Position numbers and translations under genes: made by a program
Shown here: positions 14,301 to 23,764 of the stretch, one piece after another
Layout: every line of letters begins with the position of its first letter
Position numbering within the stretch: the first letter of the stretch is position 1
Notes under the pieces: generated by a model
What the model was told of the DNA's origin: nothing
Database searches by the model: none
The model's input: only the letters and a program-made list of their open reading frames with translations
Assembly: GCF_900096915.1 (NCBI RefSeq)
Contig: NZ_FMYK01000001.1
Span: 1-64,000, forward strand
Direction: 5' to 3'
From: Acinetobacter marinus
GTDB lineage: Bacteria > Pseudomonadota > Gammaproteobacteria > Pseudomonadales > Moraxellaceae
DNA: 64,000 nt

Positions 14301-15158
14301 TTACATCCTTAAAATAATCTCATAACCTGTATATTTACGAATATTGATCACGCCAGTATCCATCAGCAGATATTGTCCTTTAATGCCTTGAAGTTTCCCT
14401 TCGATAACTGGGGTTTTATCCAGATTGTGACTGGTGATTTTCTGCGGATATTGCTGTACAGGATATTGAAACTCCAGTGCTTGATCATCTAAAAACACCA
14501 ATTCTTCTTCGCTATATTCATTGCTCAGATTCGCCAGTTCCATATGGAATTGATCAAGAATTTGCTCTTTTTCCTCGACCAAATCCACAGGATCAGCTTC
14601 ACCTTTGAGTAAGGCACGCCAGTTGGTTTTATCGGCGATCATTTCAGCAAAAAGAATCTCCACCTGACCAGACAGACGGCGAGAGCCAACACGTAGAATC
14701 GGTAAAGCCTGTGTTGCACCTTGGTCGAGCCAACGTGTCGGCATATTCACTTGACGAGTAATGCCAACTTTTAATGCGCTGGAATTTGCCAAATACACGA
14801 TATGTGGCTGAAAGCACACTTGCTGAGCAAAACTTTCTTCACGGCAAGTACCCAGATGGTAATGACATGTTTCAGGTTTCAAGATGCACATGTCACATTC
14901 GGCCTTGGTTTTAAAGCATTTGAAACAGTGACCTTGCGAATAGGACTTTGGTGTGGCATTGCCACAAGAAACGCAGAAAATTCGACCAGTCCATTCGAGT
15001 TGGAGCTTTTCTCCAAGACATTGCATCAAATCGGTATTGAATTGATCCAAAACAAACTTATACTCGACATGGCTAGGAAGGGTGGCGTTTGATGCAGGAT
15101 TGATACGTGCCTGCATTTTATGGCAAATGCCTTGATATTCCATTGCTGTGCTCGACAT
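14301..15158 (-). CDS. DUF2797-family protein with zinc-ribbon-like cysteines
   Basis: The 285-residue protein matches the DUF2797 family. Cysteine pairs CVSC, CFKC and CDMC between residues about 60 and 95 suggest one or two metal sites, followed by YLANSSALKVGIT, which resembles a GIY-YIG-type nuclease core as noted for this family. It is cytoplasmic with no signal peptide. The gene diverges from the DUF6231-like gene with only 13 bases between the two start codons, so their promoters must lie inside each other's coding region or be shared. Confidence 0.75.
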   Translation of the reverse strand: MSSTAMEYQGICHKMQARINPASNATLPSHVEYKFVLDQFNTDLMQCLGEKLQLEWTGRIFCVSCGNATPKSYSQGHCFKCFKTKAECDMCILKPETCHYHLGTCREESFAQQVCFQPHIVYLANSSALKVGITRQVNMPTRWLDQGATQALPILRVGSRRLSGQVEILFAEMIADKTNWRALLKGEADPVDLVEEKEQILDQFHMELANLSNEYSEEELVFLDDQALEFQYPVQQYPQKITSHNLDKTPVIEGKLQGIKGQYLLMDTGVINIRKYTGYEIILRM

Positions 15159-15171
15159 TGAAGGATTTTTT

Positions 15172-15654
15172 ATGCCAGATCAAGATATTATTGCCTTATT
15201 GCTTCAGCTTTTGGCAGAAGAAAAACAAATTGATCAAGCGATTGCGATCGACATCCAACCACAGTCAAACTGGGGCGGACAGTGGCAATATTGTAGCTTA
15301 AATGCGGTGGCAAGTCTGCCGTTTGATCAACGCTATGATTTAGCCATTGTCAATTTGATTAAACAGCAGACTGTAGAAAGCGCTTTGGAGAGCTTAGAAA
15401 TCACCGACACCACGATCAACAATGCCGTAGTGCGCATGCGTGATTTATTCGCCAAAAAAATTATTATTTTCGCTCCATTAGCGCGGACTAAACAATTGCG
15501 TTCACTCGGTTTTAATCAACTGCTGGAAATCGTCCCAGAGGATAGTCCAGTACAGATTTGGCAGTTTAATATTCTCACCTACAAACATGTTCCCGATTGG
15601 TTTAATTCGAAGTTTTGGGCGAATCCTGAAAATTGGAATAAATTCCGCTGGTAA
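15172..15654 (+). CDS. DUF6231-like protein, function unknown
   Basis: The 160-residue protein begins MPDQDIIALLLQLLAEE. The ATG at 15172 is seven bases from AAGGA and is preferred to the upstream codon at 15148, which lies inside the divergent gene. The core with AIDIQPQ, DLAIVNL and KIIIFAPLA looks like a Rossmann-type methyltransferase fold without clear SAM-binding residues. It resembles the DUF6231 proteins of Acinetobacter; that name comes from memory of the family and is not decisive. Confidence 0.6.
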   Translation: MPDQDIIALLLQLLAEEKQIDQAIAIDIQPQSNWGGQWQYCSLNAVASLPFDQRYDLAIVNLIKQQTVESALESLEITDTTINNAVVRMRDLFAKKIIIFAPLARTKQLRSLGFNQLLEIVPEDSPVQIWQFNILTYKHVPDWFNSKFWANPENWNKFRW

Positions 15655-15738
15655 GCACTGAACACATTGTTAAAACTGAACAGATCATCGAAAAAATGCT
15701 AGGCTAATTCTGAACAGTTGATTAAATGGCACAGCATC

Positions 15739-17355
15739 ATGCAAGGACAGGCGCAGGTTTTTTCTTTAACGCATCATCTACGGTTGCTCTGGATGATGTT
15801 TTTGAGTTGTATTTGTCTGACTGCTTGTCAATTGCCGAAGAATCAAGCGCTCTCCAGTGAGGAATCACGTCCAAAACTGTCACTTTCTAAGCAAAGTACC
15901 GCTGAGGTGCTACAAAACTATAATGTCTGGCTCGATGCAGATAACTATCAAAATAATGTGGCGCAGGGGCTCACGGGATATTATGCCTTAGATAATTCCT
16001 TTTTGAGCCTTGCCTCACGTATCCATATGATTCGTCATGCAAAATATCAAATTGATGTGCAGTATTATATTTGGGCGGATGATGAAATTGGGCATATTTT
16101 GCTCGCAGAATTACTCAACGCTGCTGAACGTGGGGTACAGGTGCGACTGATTATTGATGATCAAAATGGCACCGATCTGGATCAAACGTTGATTGCACTG
16201 TCACAACATCCGAACTTTCAAATCAAACTGTATAACCCGTATAAATATCGGTATTTTCGTGTGGCGGATTATTTGCTACGTGCGAAGCAAATCAACCGAA
16301 GAATGCACAATAAACTACTCATTGCCGATGGTTTTGTGGCACTGACGGGTGGGCGTAATGTCAGTAATGAATATTTTGAAGCGAGTCAGGATTTTCAATT
16401 TTCCGATATGGATGTGATGTTTGTGGGGACTGCCGTTGCGCAAGCCAGCCAAGTATTTGCAAACTTTTGGACGGATGAGCTGAGCTATCCTGTAACGCAG
16501 ATGATTGAAAAACCTGCTGATCATGCACTAGAAACGCAGCGCAAACATTATCAAGAATTTCTGAGCGAGCAGCGTTCAAGTGCACGGTTACAGAAAGTCG
16601 AAGAAATGATTCGGGAGTATGGTCAAGGTCGACAATATGAATGGACTGAGGCACATTTTGTCGGGGATAATCCGAGCAAAACCAAGGGAAATGGCAAAGA
16701 CGATGACTTGATTGCCAATCAAATCTCGCATTTGATCGCCACACCAGCGCAACGGATTTCAATAGTTTCAGCCTATTTCGTGCCACAAAAAGCAGGTACG
16801 GCAAATCTGACCGCGCAGAGCATAGCAGGGGTGAAAAGTACGATTTTAACCAATAGTTTGGTCGCCAATGATGTAGCCATGGTGCATGCCTTTTATCAGA
16901 AGTATCGTCGTGACTTGGTCGAAAGTGGCGTGAAGTTATATGAGTTCAAACCCTATATTCATCGCAAGGAGAAGTCGTGGTACGAAGTCTTAACAGGCAA
17001 TGTATTGCCTGCAAAAAGTCGAGATCGTTCTAGTTTGCATGCCAAATTTTTCTTAAGTGATGATCAGGTATTTATTGGCTCCTTTAACTGTGATCCACGT
17101 TCGATGAATCTGAATACCGAAGTGGGTTTGGTGATACGATCGCCGAGTCTGGCAAATGCCATTGAAACACAGCTTGAGCAATATTTGCCTTATATTGCTT
17201 ATCAAGTGCAGTTAGATAATCAAGGGCAGTTAATTTGGCTGGAGCGCTTTGAAAATGGACAGTCAAAAACTCATCATCAAGAACCGCAAACCACAGCATT
17301 TCAACGTGGTCTGGTGAAAATCATTTCGTGGCTTCCGATCGAATCGATGATGTAG
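15739..17355 (+). CDS. Phospholipase D-family lipoprotein (cardiolipin-synthase-like)
   Basis: The product has a signal peptide ending in CLTAC (Cys30) and two HKD motifs: HNKLLIADG beginning at His190 and HAKFFLSDD beginning at His434, each followed by a GGRN or GSFN block. Two HKD motifs form one active site in phospholipase D and cardiolipin synthase enzymes. It is therefore predicted to be anchored in the envelope and to act on phospholipids there. The exact start is uncertain: ATG 15739 is used, and a TTG at 15718 would add seven residues; neither has a strong RBS. About 539 residues is normal for the periplasmic ClsC-like group. Confidence 0.85.
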   Translation: MQGQAQVFSLTHHLRLLWMMFLSCICLTACQLPKNQALSSEESRPKLSLSKQSTAEVLQNYNVWLDADNYQNNVAQGLTGYYALDNSFLSLASRIHMIRHAKYQIDVQYYIWADDEIGHILLAELLNAAERGVQVRLIIDDQNGTDLDQTLIALSQHPNFQIKLYNPYKYRYFRVADYLLRAKQINRRMHNKLLIADGFVALTGGRNVSNEYFEASQDFQFSDMDVMFVGTAVAQASQVFANFWTDELSYPVTQMIEKPADHALETQRKHYQEFLSEQRSSARLQKVEEMIREYGQGRQYEWTEAHFVGDNPSKTKGNGKDDDLIANQISHLIATPAQRISIVSAYFVPQKAGTANLTAQSIAGVKSTILTNSLVANDVAMVHAFYQKYRRDLVESGVKLYEFKPYIHRKEKSWYEVLTGNVLPAKSRDRSSLHAKFFLSDDQVFIGSFNCDPRSMNLNTEVGLVIRSPSLANAIETQLEQYLPYIAYQVQLDNQGQLIWLERFENGQSKTHHQEPQTTAFQRGLVKIISWLPIESMM

Positions 17356-17464
17356 CTCGATAATGCAATAGAGCCGACTGAACATGAAAATTCAGAAAAA
17401 TATATCGCCAAAAGACGATCTGATTTTTCAATCGACAGTATCGAGTGATCCTGTTACACTAGGA
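17356..17464. other. Gap between the phospholipase D gene and the riboswitch
   Basis: The promoter of the riboswitch transcript should lie here; a GTTACACTAGGAT stretch at 17453-17465 resembles a -10 region but no firm -35 is visible. No gene is seen. Confidence 0.4.
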
Positions 17465-17655
17465 TTTCCTTTGGGGAGTAGCCTCGCAAAGCGAATTGTT
17501 CAACGATTTTCTTTGTGGTAAGCGTCAACATACTTGTGATTTCAAACTATTTATATGCTGTATTTTTTAAAATGGTTTTGATTGTGGTTCACATGGCGTT
17601 TATATCTTGACCATGCACACGCAATGTGGCGGAGGTTAAGACTGGCAAGACCATT
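17465..17655 (+). ncRNA. yybP-ykoY manganese riboswitch
   Basis: Three diagnostic conserved blocks occur in order: GGGGAGTAGCC at 17473-17483, GTCAACATACT at 17524-17534, and GGCAAGACCAT at 17644-17654. These form the Mn-binding junctions of the yybP-ykoY aptamer. The element lies directly upstream of a GDT1/TMEM165-type exporter, a gene class known to be controlled by this riboswitch. The long stretch between the second and third blocks is an expanded peripheral stem. Confidence 0.88.
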
Positions 17656-17709
17656 GACACTATTTTTGCAAGCGATGTTTGTGGGCAAGTGCCTTCAGAC
17701 TAGCCAGTT

Positions 17710-17750
17710 GGTCGGCAAAAAATAGTTGTCTAATGCCGTCTTCGCCGACC
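17710..17750 (+). promoter_or_regulatory. Hairpin next to the exporter start codon (riboswitch expression platform)
   Basis: GGTCGGC at 17710-17716 pairs perfectly with GCCGACC at 17744-17750. The 3' arm ends 13 bases before the ATG at 17764, next to a GAAG that may serve as RBS. No T-run follows, so control of translation initiation is more likely than termination. The assignment is an inference from position. Confidence 0.5.
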
Positions 17751-17763
17751 TGAAGTGTATGTT

Positions 17764-18336
17764 ATGGAAGCCTTTCTTGTTTCTACCTCTCTTGTTACCC
17801 TCGCTGAAATGGGTGACAAAACACAATTACTCACCTTGCTGCTTGCGGTTCGTTTTCGAAAGCCTGTTCCGATTGCCTTTGCGATCTTATTTGCCACGAT
17901 TTTAAATCATGGTCTGGCTGCGCTGATCGGCAATTGGTTAATGCAATGGTTCTCGGCTGATGTGTTGCAATGGATTTTAGCAGGCACATTTATTGCGATG
18001 GGGATTTGGGTATTGATCCCAGATAAACTTGATCAAGGTGCAAACTATCTCGAACGCTGGCAAAAATACGGCGTGTTTCTTGCCACATTTATTTTATTTT
18101 TCTTGGCGGAAATTGGTGATAAAACTCAAATCGCCACTGTCGCATTAGCTGCACAATTTCAAAGTGTTTTGTTGGTCACATTGGGAACGACACTCGGTAT
18201 GTTGATCGCCAATATTCCGATGATTTTTATTGGTCAAAAGCTGGCTGATCATTTGCCGATGTTATGGATTCAACGCTTTGCTGCGATGCTCTTTATCGTG
18301 TTTGGCTTGGTAATTGTTGTTAGAGCATTACTATAA
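17764..18336 (+). CDS. TMEM165/GDT1-family manganese exporter
   Basis: The 190-residue membrane protein has two inverted halves, each with the family signature E-x-G-D-K-T: EMGDKTQ at residues 15-21 and EIGDKTQ in the second half. Six transmembrane helices are expected. Bacterial homologues such as MneA of Vibrio export Mn(2+). The yybP-ykoY riboswitch just upstream independently supports manganese as substrate. ATG 17764 gives the usual family start MEAFLVST; a GTG at 17755 would add three residues. Confidence 0.9.
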   Translation: MEAFLVSTSLVTLAEMGDKTQLLTLLLAVRFRKPVPIAFAILFATILNHGLAALIGNWLMQWFSADVLQWILAGTFIAMGIWVLIPDKLDQGANYLERWQKYGVFLATFILFFLAEIGDKTQIATVALAAQFQSVLLVTLGTTLGMLIANIPMIFIGQKLADHLPMLWIQRFAAMLFIVFGLVIVVRALL

Positions 18337-18421
18337 AATTAGCTGAAGTTTTCTACAGACTCCATTGAATAAAATTCAACGTGATTTTAATCAATATCAG
18401 TCTATTTCATGGCGCACTTCA

Positions 18422-18430
18422 TGCTACAAT
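18422..18430 (+). promoter_or_regulatory. Extended -10 promoter of glyA
   Basis: TGC-TACAAT, an extended -10 box, lies about 130 bases before the glyA ATG. It has the same layout as the lysS promoter element. The resulting leader is long, but I found no riboswitch in it. Confidence 0.4.
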
Positions 18431-18561
18431 GTGCGCCAAATTTTTATATTTTTACTGTAGTTGATTTTAATTGTTCTTGATTGCTTTTGATTATGATTAA
18501 TTTTGACTGTGGTAATTGACTCGAAGCCGAAACATTTTTCGACCACATAGGAAACTTGCCC

Positions 18562-19815
18562 ATGTTTGCCAATATCTCGATTGCTGAATTTGATCCAGAA
18601 TTAGCGAAAGCGATTACCGCTGAAGACCAACGTCAAGAAGCGCATATCGAATTGATCGCATCTGAAAACTATACTTCTCCAGCCGTGATGGAAGCGCAAG
18701 GCACTAAGCTCACCAACAAATACGCAGAAGGCTATCCAGGCAAGCGTTACTACGGTGGTTGTGAAAATGTCGATGTGATCGAACAGTTGGCGATTGACCG
18801 TGCGAAAGCATTGTTTGGCGCAGACTATGCCAACGTGCAACCACATGCAGGTTCGCAAGCAAACTCAGCGGTTTACTTGGCTTTGCTTAATGCAGGCGAT
18901 ACCGTTTTGGGTATGAGCTTGGCGCATGGTGGTCACTTGACGCACGGTGCAAAAGTCAGTTTCTCAGGTAAAACGTATAATGCCGTTCAGTATGGCTTAA
19001 ACCCTGAAACTGGCGAAGTGGATTATGACGAAGTTGAGCGTTTGGCACTTGAGCATAAGCCAAAAATGATCGTTGCAGGTTTCTCTGCGTATAGCCGTAT
19101 CATGGACTGGAATCGTTTCCGTGAAATCGCTGATAAAGTCGGCGCATATTTATTTGTTGATATGGCGCACGTTGCGGGCTTGGTTGCTGCGGGTGTCTAT
19201 CCAAACCCAGTGCAAATCGCTGACGTGACTACAACGACGACACACAAAACACTTCGTGGTCCACGTTCAGGTTTGATCTTGGCTAAAGCCAATGAAGAAA
19301 TCGAGAAAAAATTACAATCGGCGGTATTCCCAGGTAATCAAGGTGGTCCGTTGATGCATGCGATTGCTGCCAAAGCGATTTGTTTCAAAGAAGCGATGTC
19401 AGATGAGTTTAAAACCTATCAGCAACAAGTGGTGAAAAATGCCCAAGCAATGGCTGAGGTATTGATTTCACGTGGTTTTGATATTGTTTCTGGTGGTACA
19501 GACAATCACTTGTTCCTATTGTCTTTGATCAAGCAAGACGTTACTGGTAAAGAAGTCGATGCTTGGCTTGGTGATGCGCATATTACAGTCAATAAAAATG
19601 CTGTACCAAACGATCCACGTTCTCCATTTGTGACTTCGGGCATTCGTATCGGTACACCTGCTGTGACGACGCGTGGTTTCGGTGAGCAAGAAGTGCGTGA
19701 CTTGGCGGGTTGGATTGCTGATGTGATTGATAGCAAAGGTGACGAAGCAGTGATTGCAGAAGTACGTGGCAAAGTTGCAGCGGTTTGTGCAAAATTCCCA
19801 GTGTATGCAAACTAA
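18562..19815 (+). CDS. glyA: Serine hydroxymethyltransferase
   Basis: The 417-residue PLP enzyme interconverts serine and glycine with tetrahydrofolate, feeding one-carbon metabolism. Seen are LIASENYTSPAV near residue 34, YYGGCE, the PLP-lysine segment TTTTHKTLRGPRSG near 225-240, and a full-length C-terminus. The length equals that of E. coli GlyA. ATG 18562 lies after AGGAA and is preferred to the TTG at 18556. It is monocistronic with a strong terminator. Confidence 0.97.
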   Translation: MFANISIAEFDPELAKAITAEDQRQEAHIELIASENYTSPAVMEAQGTKLTNKYAEGYPGKRYYGGCENVDVIEQLAIDRAKALFGADYANVQPHAGSQANSAVYLALLNAGDTVLGMSLAHGGHLTHGAKVSFSGKTYNAVQYGLNPETGEVDYDEVERLALEHKPKMIVAGFSAYSRIMDWNRFREIADKVGAYLFVDMAHVAGLVAAGVYPNPVQIADVTTTTTHKTLRGPRSGLILAKANEEIEKKLQSAVFPGNQGGPLMHAIAAKAICFKEAMSDEFKTYQQQVVKNAQAMAEVLISRGFDIVSGGTDNHLFLLSLIKQDVTGKEVDAWLGDAHITVNKNAVPNDPRSPFVTSGIRIGTPAVTTRGFGEQEVRDLAGWIADVIDSKGDEAVIAEVRGKVAAVCAKFPVYAN

Positions 19816-19876
19816 ATTCAGCATGCTCATGTGAGTACATTGATGCTCACATGCTGATTCTAAAATGTTGAAATAA

Positions 19877-19912
19877 AAAACGGTTAAGTAAAATGCTTAG
19901 CCGTTTTTTTCG
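19877..19912 (+). terminator. Rho-independent terminator of glyA
   Basis: AAAACGGTTAAG pairs with CTTAGCCGTTTT (one mismatch or G-U pair) and is followed by a run of T. Confidence 0.8.
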
Positions 19913-20030
19913 TTGATTATATTCAAAGTTTTAGAGTTTATGGTATGTATCATACTCATTGCGAAATAGTCAAGAATTCCAATCTATGCTACATTCGTGT
20001 GATCGCTACACAACAACAAAGATCTTATTT

Positions 20031-20642
20031 ATGTCCTCTGATTTTTCAACGTCATCTTCAGCAACTCAGTTCTCCCCAGATCAACTCTATGACTTTATCA
20101 ATCGCCGTCAGTCGATTGGTTTGTTGGTAGAGCCTGCACCGAACACAGCACAGCTAGAACTGGCGATCGCAGCGGCACTCACTGCGCCTGATCATCATCG
20201 CTTGCATCCGTGGCGTTTTATCACCATTCAAGGCGAGCAGCGAATTGCCTTTGGTGAATTGTTAGCAAACAGTTTGGCAGAAGGTGGGGAAATTGATCCT
20301 GTGCAATTGGATCGGGTGAAACAACATCCAATGCGAGCGCCAATGATTTTGGTCTGCATTATGCAAGATCATCCACATCTCAAAGTACCACATTATGAGC
20401 AAGTGTTGAGTTGTGGTGCGGCGATTCAAAATCTGTTGTTGGTATTGCAGTCGCAAGGCTTTTCAAGCATGTGGCGTAGTGGGGCGGCAGCGGAGTCAGC
20501 ACACTTAAAACGTGCACTCGGCTGTGCTGGCAGTGATGAAATCGCTGGTTTGGTGTATATCGGTACAGCGAGCAAAGAGATTGCGCCACGAACGCCATTA
20601 AATGTGGCGGATTTTCTCAGTGATTGGCAAAGTGAATCATGA
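20031..20642 (+). CDS. Nitroreductase family protein, YdjA-like
   Basis: The 203-residue product has the nitroreductase FMN-binding layout: RRQSIGLLVE near the N-terminus, PDHHRLHPWRF, and a C-terminal EIAGLVYIGTA segment. YdjA-type members are compact dimeric flavoproteins that use NAD(P)H; natural substrates are generally unknown. The ATG at 20031 is chosen because it gives the family length and follows AAAGATC; an upstream ATG at 19986 is in frame. The gene sits alone between glyA and gpsA. Confidence 0.85.
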   Translation: MSSDFSTSSSATQFSPDQLYDFINRRQSIGLLVEPAPNTAQLELAIAAALTAPDHHRLHPWRFITIQGEQRIAFGELLANSLAEGGEIDPVQLDRVKQHPMRAPMILVCIMQDHPHLKVPHYEQVLSCGAAIQNLLLVLQSQGFSSMWRSGAAAESAHLKRALGCAGSDEIAGLVYIGTASKEIAPRTPLNVADFLSDWQSES

Positions 20643-20788
20643 TTGAATGTTGAGTGTTGACTAAATATATAAAATTTGAGCAATTTCTTACATTATCGAT
20701 TGGCTTTTCAGGCAAAAGATTTTTATAGTTTGCTTAAAGCGTTTTACTGCTGAAATTTCAGCACGATTGAGATGAATAAGGACAGCGT

Positions 20789-21892
20789 GTGAGCCAAGCC
20801 AATTTTAACGATGTATTAGCCCAATATCAGCAACAGCGTAATCAAGCGAAATCTGAACGTAAGGATAATAGCAATCTACGCATCACGGTACTTGGCGGTG
20901 GGAGCTTTGGCACAGCGATGGCAAATCTTGCCACACGTAACGGCTGTGACACCATCATGTGGATTCGTGACCAAGATGCCGCAAAAGAAATTCAAGAAAC
21001 AAAAATTAATAAGCGTTATTTGCCTGATTTTAAACTCGAAGAAAAGCTTAAAGTCAGCTCAGACCTAGAAGCTTCGGTGAAAGATCGTGATTTGATTTTG
21101 GTGGCGATTCCAAGCCATTCTTTCCGTAAAGTGCTCAAACAAATTGCACCACTCATCACAGCACAAGCTGTTGTATCGCTAACCAAAGGCATTGAAAAAG
21201 ATAGCTTTTGCTTTATGAGCGACATTATCCGCCAGGAGCTTCCAGAAGTGCCTTATGGTGTATTGTCAGGTCCAAACCTTGCCAAAGAAATTGTGCAAGG
21301 CATGCCTGCGGGGACTGTGATCGCAAGCCATTCAGAGCAACTCCGCAATGCGGTGCAAGGTGCGCTACATAGTGCATTGTTCCGTGTCTTTGCTAGTGAT
21401 GATGTACATGGTGTCGAGCTTGGTGGTGCCTTGAAAAATATCTATGCTGTGGCGATGGGTATGGGTGCTGCCTACAATGTCGGTGAAAATACCAAAAGTA
21501 TGCTCATCACACGAGCTTTGGCAGAGATGAGCCGTTTTGCCGTACGGTTGGGTGCGAATCCGCTGACTTTCCTCGGTTTATCAGGTGTAGGTGATCTATT
21601 TGCGACCTGTAATAGTCCACTCAGTCGTAACTATCAAGTTGGTTTTGCGCTTGGACAAGGCAAGTCTTTGGATCAGGCGGTTGCAGAGCTTGGACAAACC
21701 GCAGAAGGGATCAATACCATTGAGCAAGTCAAAGCGCGTTCAGAAGAACTTGAGGTCTATATGCCAATCACTTGTGCGTTGTATGAGGTGATTTTTAATC
21801 ATGCGCCACCGTTAAGTGTGGCATTGTCATTGATGGAAAATGGACATCGTAGTGATGTGGAATTTGTCTTACCGCATCAATCTGAATCATGA
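20789..21892 (+). CDS. gpsA: Glycerol-3-phosphate dehydrogenase [NAD(P)+]
   Basis: The 367-residue enzyme makes sn-glycerol 3-phosphate for phospholipid synthesis. The nucleotide motif GGGSFGTAMA, the SLTKGIEKD stretch, GPNLAKEI, and the C-terminal GLSGVGDL region are all present. It starts with GTG, placed seven bases after AAGG, and has about 30 residues more at the N-terminus than E. coli GpsA, before the Rossmann motif. It is followed by sixA and gspLM on the same strand. Confidence 0.95.
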   Translation: MSQANFNDVLAQYQQQRNQAKSERKDNSNLRITVLGGGSFGTAMANLATRNGCDTIMWIRDQDAAKEIQETKINKRYLPDFKLEEKLKVSSDLEASVKDRDLILVAIPSHSFRKVLKQIAPLITAQAVVSLTKGIEKDSFCFMSDIIRQELPEVPYGVLSGPNLAKEIVQGMPAGTVIASHSEQLRNAVQGALHSALFRVFASDDVHGVELGGALKNIYAVAMGMGAAYNVGENTKSMLITRALAEMSRFAVRLGANPLTFLGLSGVGDLFATCNSPLSRNYQVGFALGQGKSLDQAVAELGQTAEGINTIEQVKARSEELEVYMPITCALYEVIFNHAPPLSVALSLMENGHRSDVEFVLPHQSES

Positions 21893-22050
21893 ATTAAAGT
21901 TTTGAGATTCAAATTTTGAGATTTAAATGTGCATGGGTGATAAATCATTTCTAATATTCAAAATATTGCTGTCACTAAAGTTTATCAACGATGGTTTAAC
22001 ATTTGAAATGTAGATGGTTGTAATTACTTTTCAACAATAAATAAGGAAAA

Positions 22051-22512
22051 ATGATGAGATTGATTTTAGTGCGTCATGGCGAAGCTGATCCGAATCGCTT
22101 GGGTCTTGACTCAGCACGCCAACTGACTGAGCGAGGGCACAGACAAGCAGAGTTGACGGCACAGTATATTGCGGAACAGTTTAAGCCCGATTTATTTGTA
22201 GTCAGTCCGTATATTCGAGCACAGCAGACTTTATCTTATCTTCAAGCCAAGTTTGATGATGTGCCGACGCAAGTTTATCAAGACATTACTCCTGATGATC
22301 CAGCAGCGCCAGCGGTACAGTGGCTTGCAAAGCTCACTGAAGAAACGGTGGTCGTAGTCTGTCATATGAATATTATTGCCTATATTGCGGCTTTACTCAC
22401 TGAAGACAGCCCTGAACCGTTCGATTTAGCGGAAGCAAGAGTATATGAACATCCTGCAATTATGATAGGATTGTCGCAAGAGCAATCACGGTTTGTACCA
22501 CATGTGGAATAA
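22051..22512 (+). CDS. sixA: Phosphohistidine phosphatase SixA family
   Basis: The 153-residue protein has the catalytic LVRHGEAD motif at its N-terminus and a second active-site His in VVVCHMNII. SixA-type enzymes remove phosphate from histidine in phosphorelay or PTS proteins. Two adjacent ATG codons (22051, 22054) follow AAGGA; the second has the better spacing. The compact length and lack of extra domains fit SixA and distinguish it from the larger histidine phosphatase at 2870. Confidence 0.88.
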   Translation: MMRLILVRHGEADPNRLGLDSARQLTERGHRQAELTAQYIAEQFKPDLFVVSPYIRAQQTLSYLQAKFDDVPTQVYQDITPDDPAAPAVQWLAKLTEETVVVVCHMNIIAYIAALLTEDSPEPFDLAEARVYEHPAIMIGLSQEQSRFVPHVE

Positions 22513-22573
22513 TGTGTTGATTTGCTAAATCATTTGGAATAAAACTGAAAATTAAAACGCATTAGGAAAGCAT

Positions 22574-23752
22574 ATGCTGTATTTGTGGATGCCTGAGGGT
22601 CAAGGCAAATGGTTGTGGCAAGTTGATGATCAAGGTTGGCAATTGGCTGACTCATTAGAACAATTGATTCAAACGGTACAGCTGACCTATCAACACAAAG
22701 AGGCAGTGGTTTTTTTTCCAAGTAACAGTGCGCAATTTTATAGTCAAACGATCAGCAAAGCGCAGTACAAACAGCTTGGTGTTACTGGCGTGCAATATTT
22801 AATGGAAGAATATTGTATTGAGCCGATCGATCAACTCGATATTTTCCATGAATTTCACAAAGATCAGCTGAATATCATGGCGATTTCACGGCTCACTCGT
22901 GAAACTTATCAGCAAAGTTTGGCGCTGATGCCGTGGCAATTTCAATCCTTATTACCAGATTTTTTGATTGCGCCTGAGCCTGAAATCGACCAAGTGAATA
23001 TCGCTGATGTGTTTCAACATCGCATTTTTCGCTGGGCGAGATTGCGTGGTTGGCATGAACATGATTTGAATGTGCTGAGTTTATTGCCTGCGGACAATGT
23101 AGCAAAAATTAATCATTATTATCCTGCAGGAAGTGCGGTCAATAGTGCAGACAATAATGAAATGGATCAAGCGATGAGTACCATGTTTGTTGGGCAAGAC
23201 GTGGAATTTATCCAAGCAGAATTACCTGCAATTGATCTAGGCAAATTCCGTCAACATCCATTTAATGCACTGAGTAAAACTAAAAAAGCCAAAACAGGAT
23301 TTAATTATTGGAAAGCCTGTGCTGCATTACTTGCCATCTGTATCGTTACGCAAATCACCTATGATACCTTGCGTTGGTGGAAATATAAGCAACTCGCCAA
23401 TCAAACAGCACAACTCGCTGTGGAACAATATAAACAGTGGTTTCCCAATGAAACCCGAGTCAATGAAAAGAATCTGCGCTCACAGTTCTCTGCAAAAATG
23501 AAATTGAACGCCAATGCGGACACGCAAGCATTGCAACTCATCAGTCGAGTCGGACCGATTTTGCAACAATCCAATATTCGTGCAGAACAAGTGCAATATC
23601 GTAATAATGGTTTGACGATGAATCTGCTTGCACAAAATAGTGATGCGTTGACTCGACTCACGGATCAATTTAAGCAACAAGGTTTTGCTGTGGAGCTAGG
23701 TGCGATTCGTAATCAAGGTAGCCAAGTGATTGGCATGGTCAAAGTGCAATAA
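22574..23752 (+). CDS. gspL: Type II secretion system protein GspL
   Basis: The 392-residue product has an actin-like cytoplasmic domain (residues about 1-240), a single membrane helix CAALLAICIVTQITYDTLRWW near 257-277, and a ferredoxin-like periplasmic domain, which is the GspL layout. GspL links the GspE ATPase to the inner-membrane platform. It is followed after 12 bases by gspM, its usual partner. AGGAAAG precedes the ATG. The other gsp genes are not in the window, consistent with the scattered type II genes of Acinetobacter. Confidence 0.88.
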   Translation: MLYLWMPEGQGKWLWQVDDQGWQLADSLEQLIQTVQLTYQHKEAVVFFPSNSAQFYSQTISKAQYKQLGVTGVQYLMEEYCIEPIDQLDIFHEFHKDQLNIMAISRLTRETYQQSLALMPWQFQSLLPDFLIAPEPEIDQVNIADVFQHRIFRWARLRGWHEHDLNVLSLLPADNVAKINHYYPAGSAVNSADNNEMDQAMSTMFVGQDVEFIQAELPAIDLGKFRQHPFNALSKTKKAKTGFNYWKACAALLAICIVTQITYDTLRWWKYKQLANQTAQLAVEQYKQWFPNETRVNEKNLRSQFSAKMKLNANADTQALQLISRVGPILQQSNIRAEQVQYRNNGLTMNLLAQNSDALTRLTDQFKQQGFAVELGAIRNQGSQVIGMVKVQ

Positions 23753-23764
23753 AAAGGGAAAAGA

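Noticed and set aside
18336..18561. Possible glycine riboswitch in the long glyA leader
   Set aside because: I looked for the tandem aptamer core motifs and saw none; only an extended -10 element is supported.
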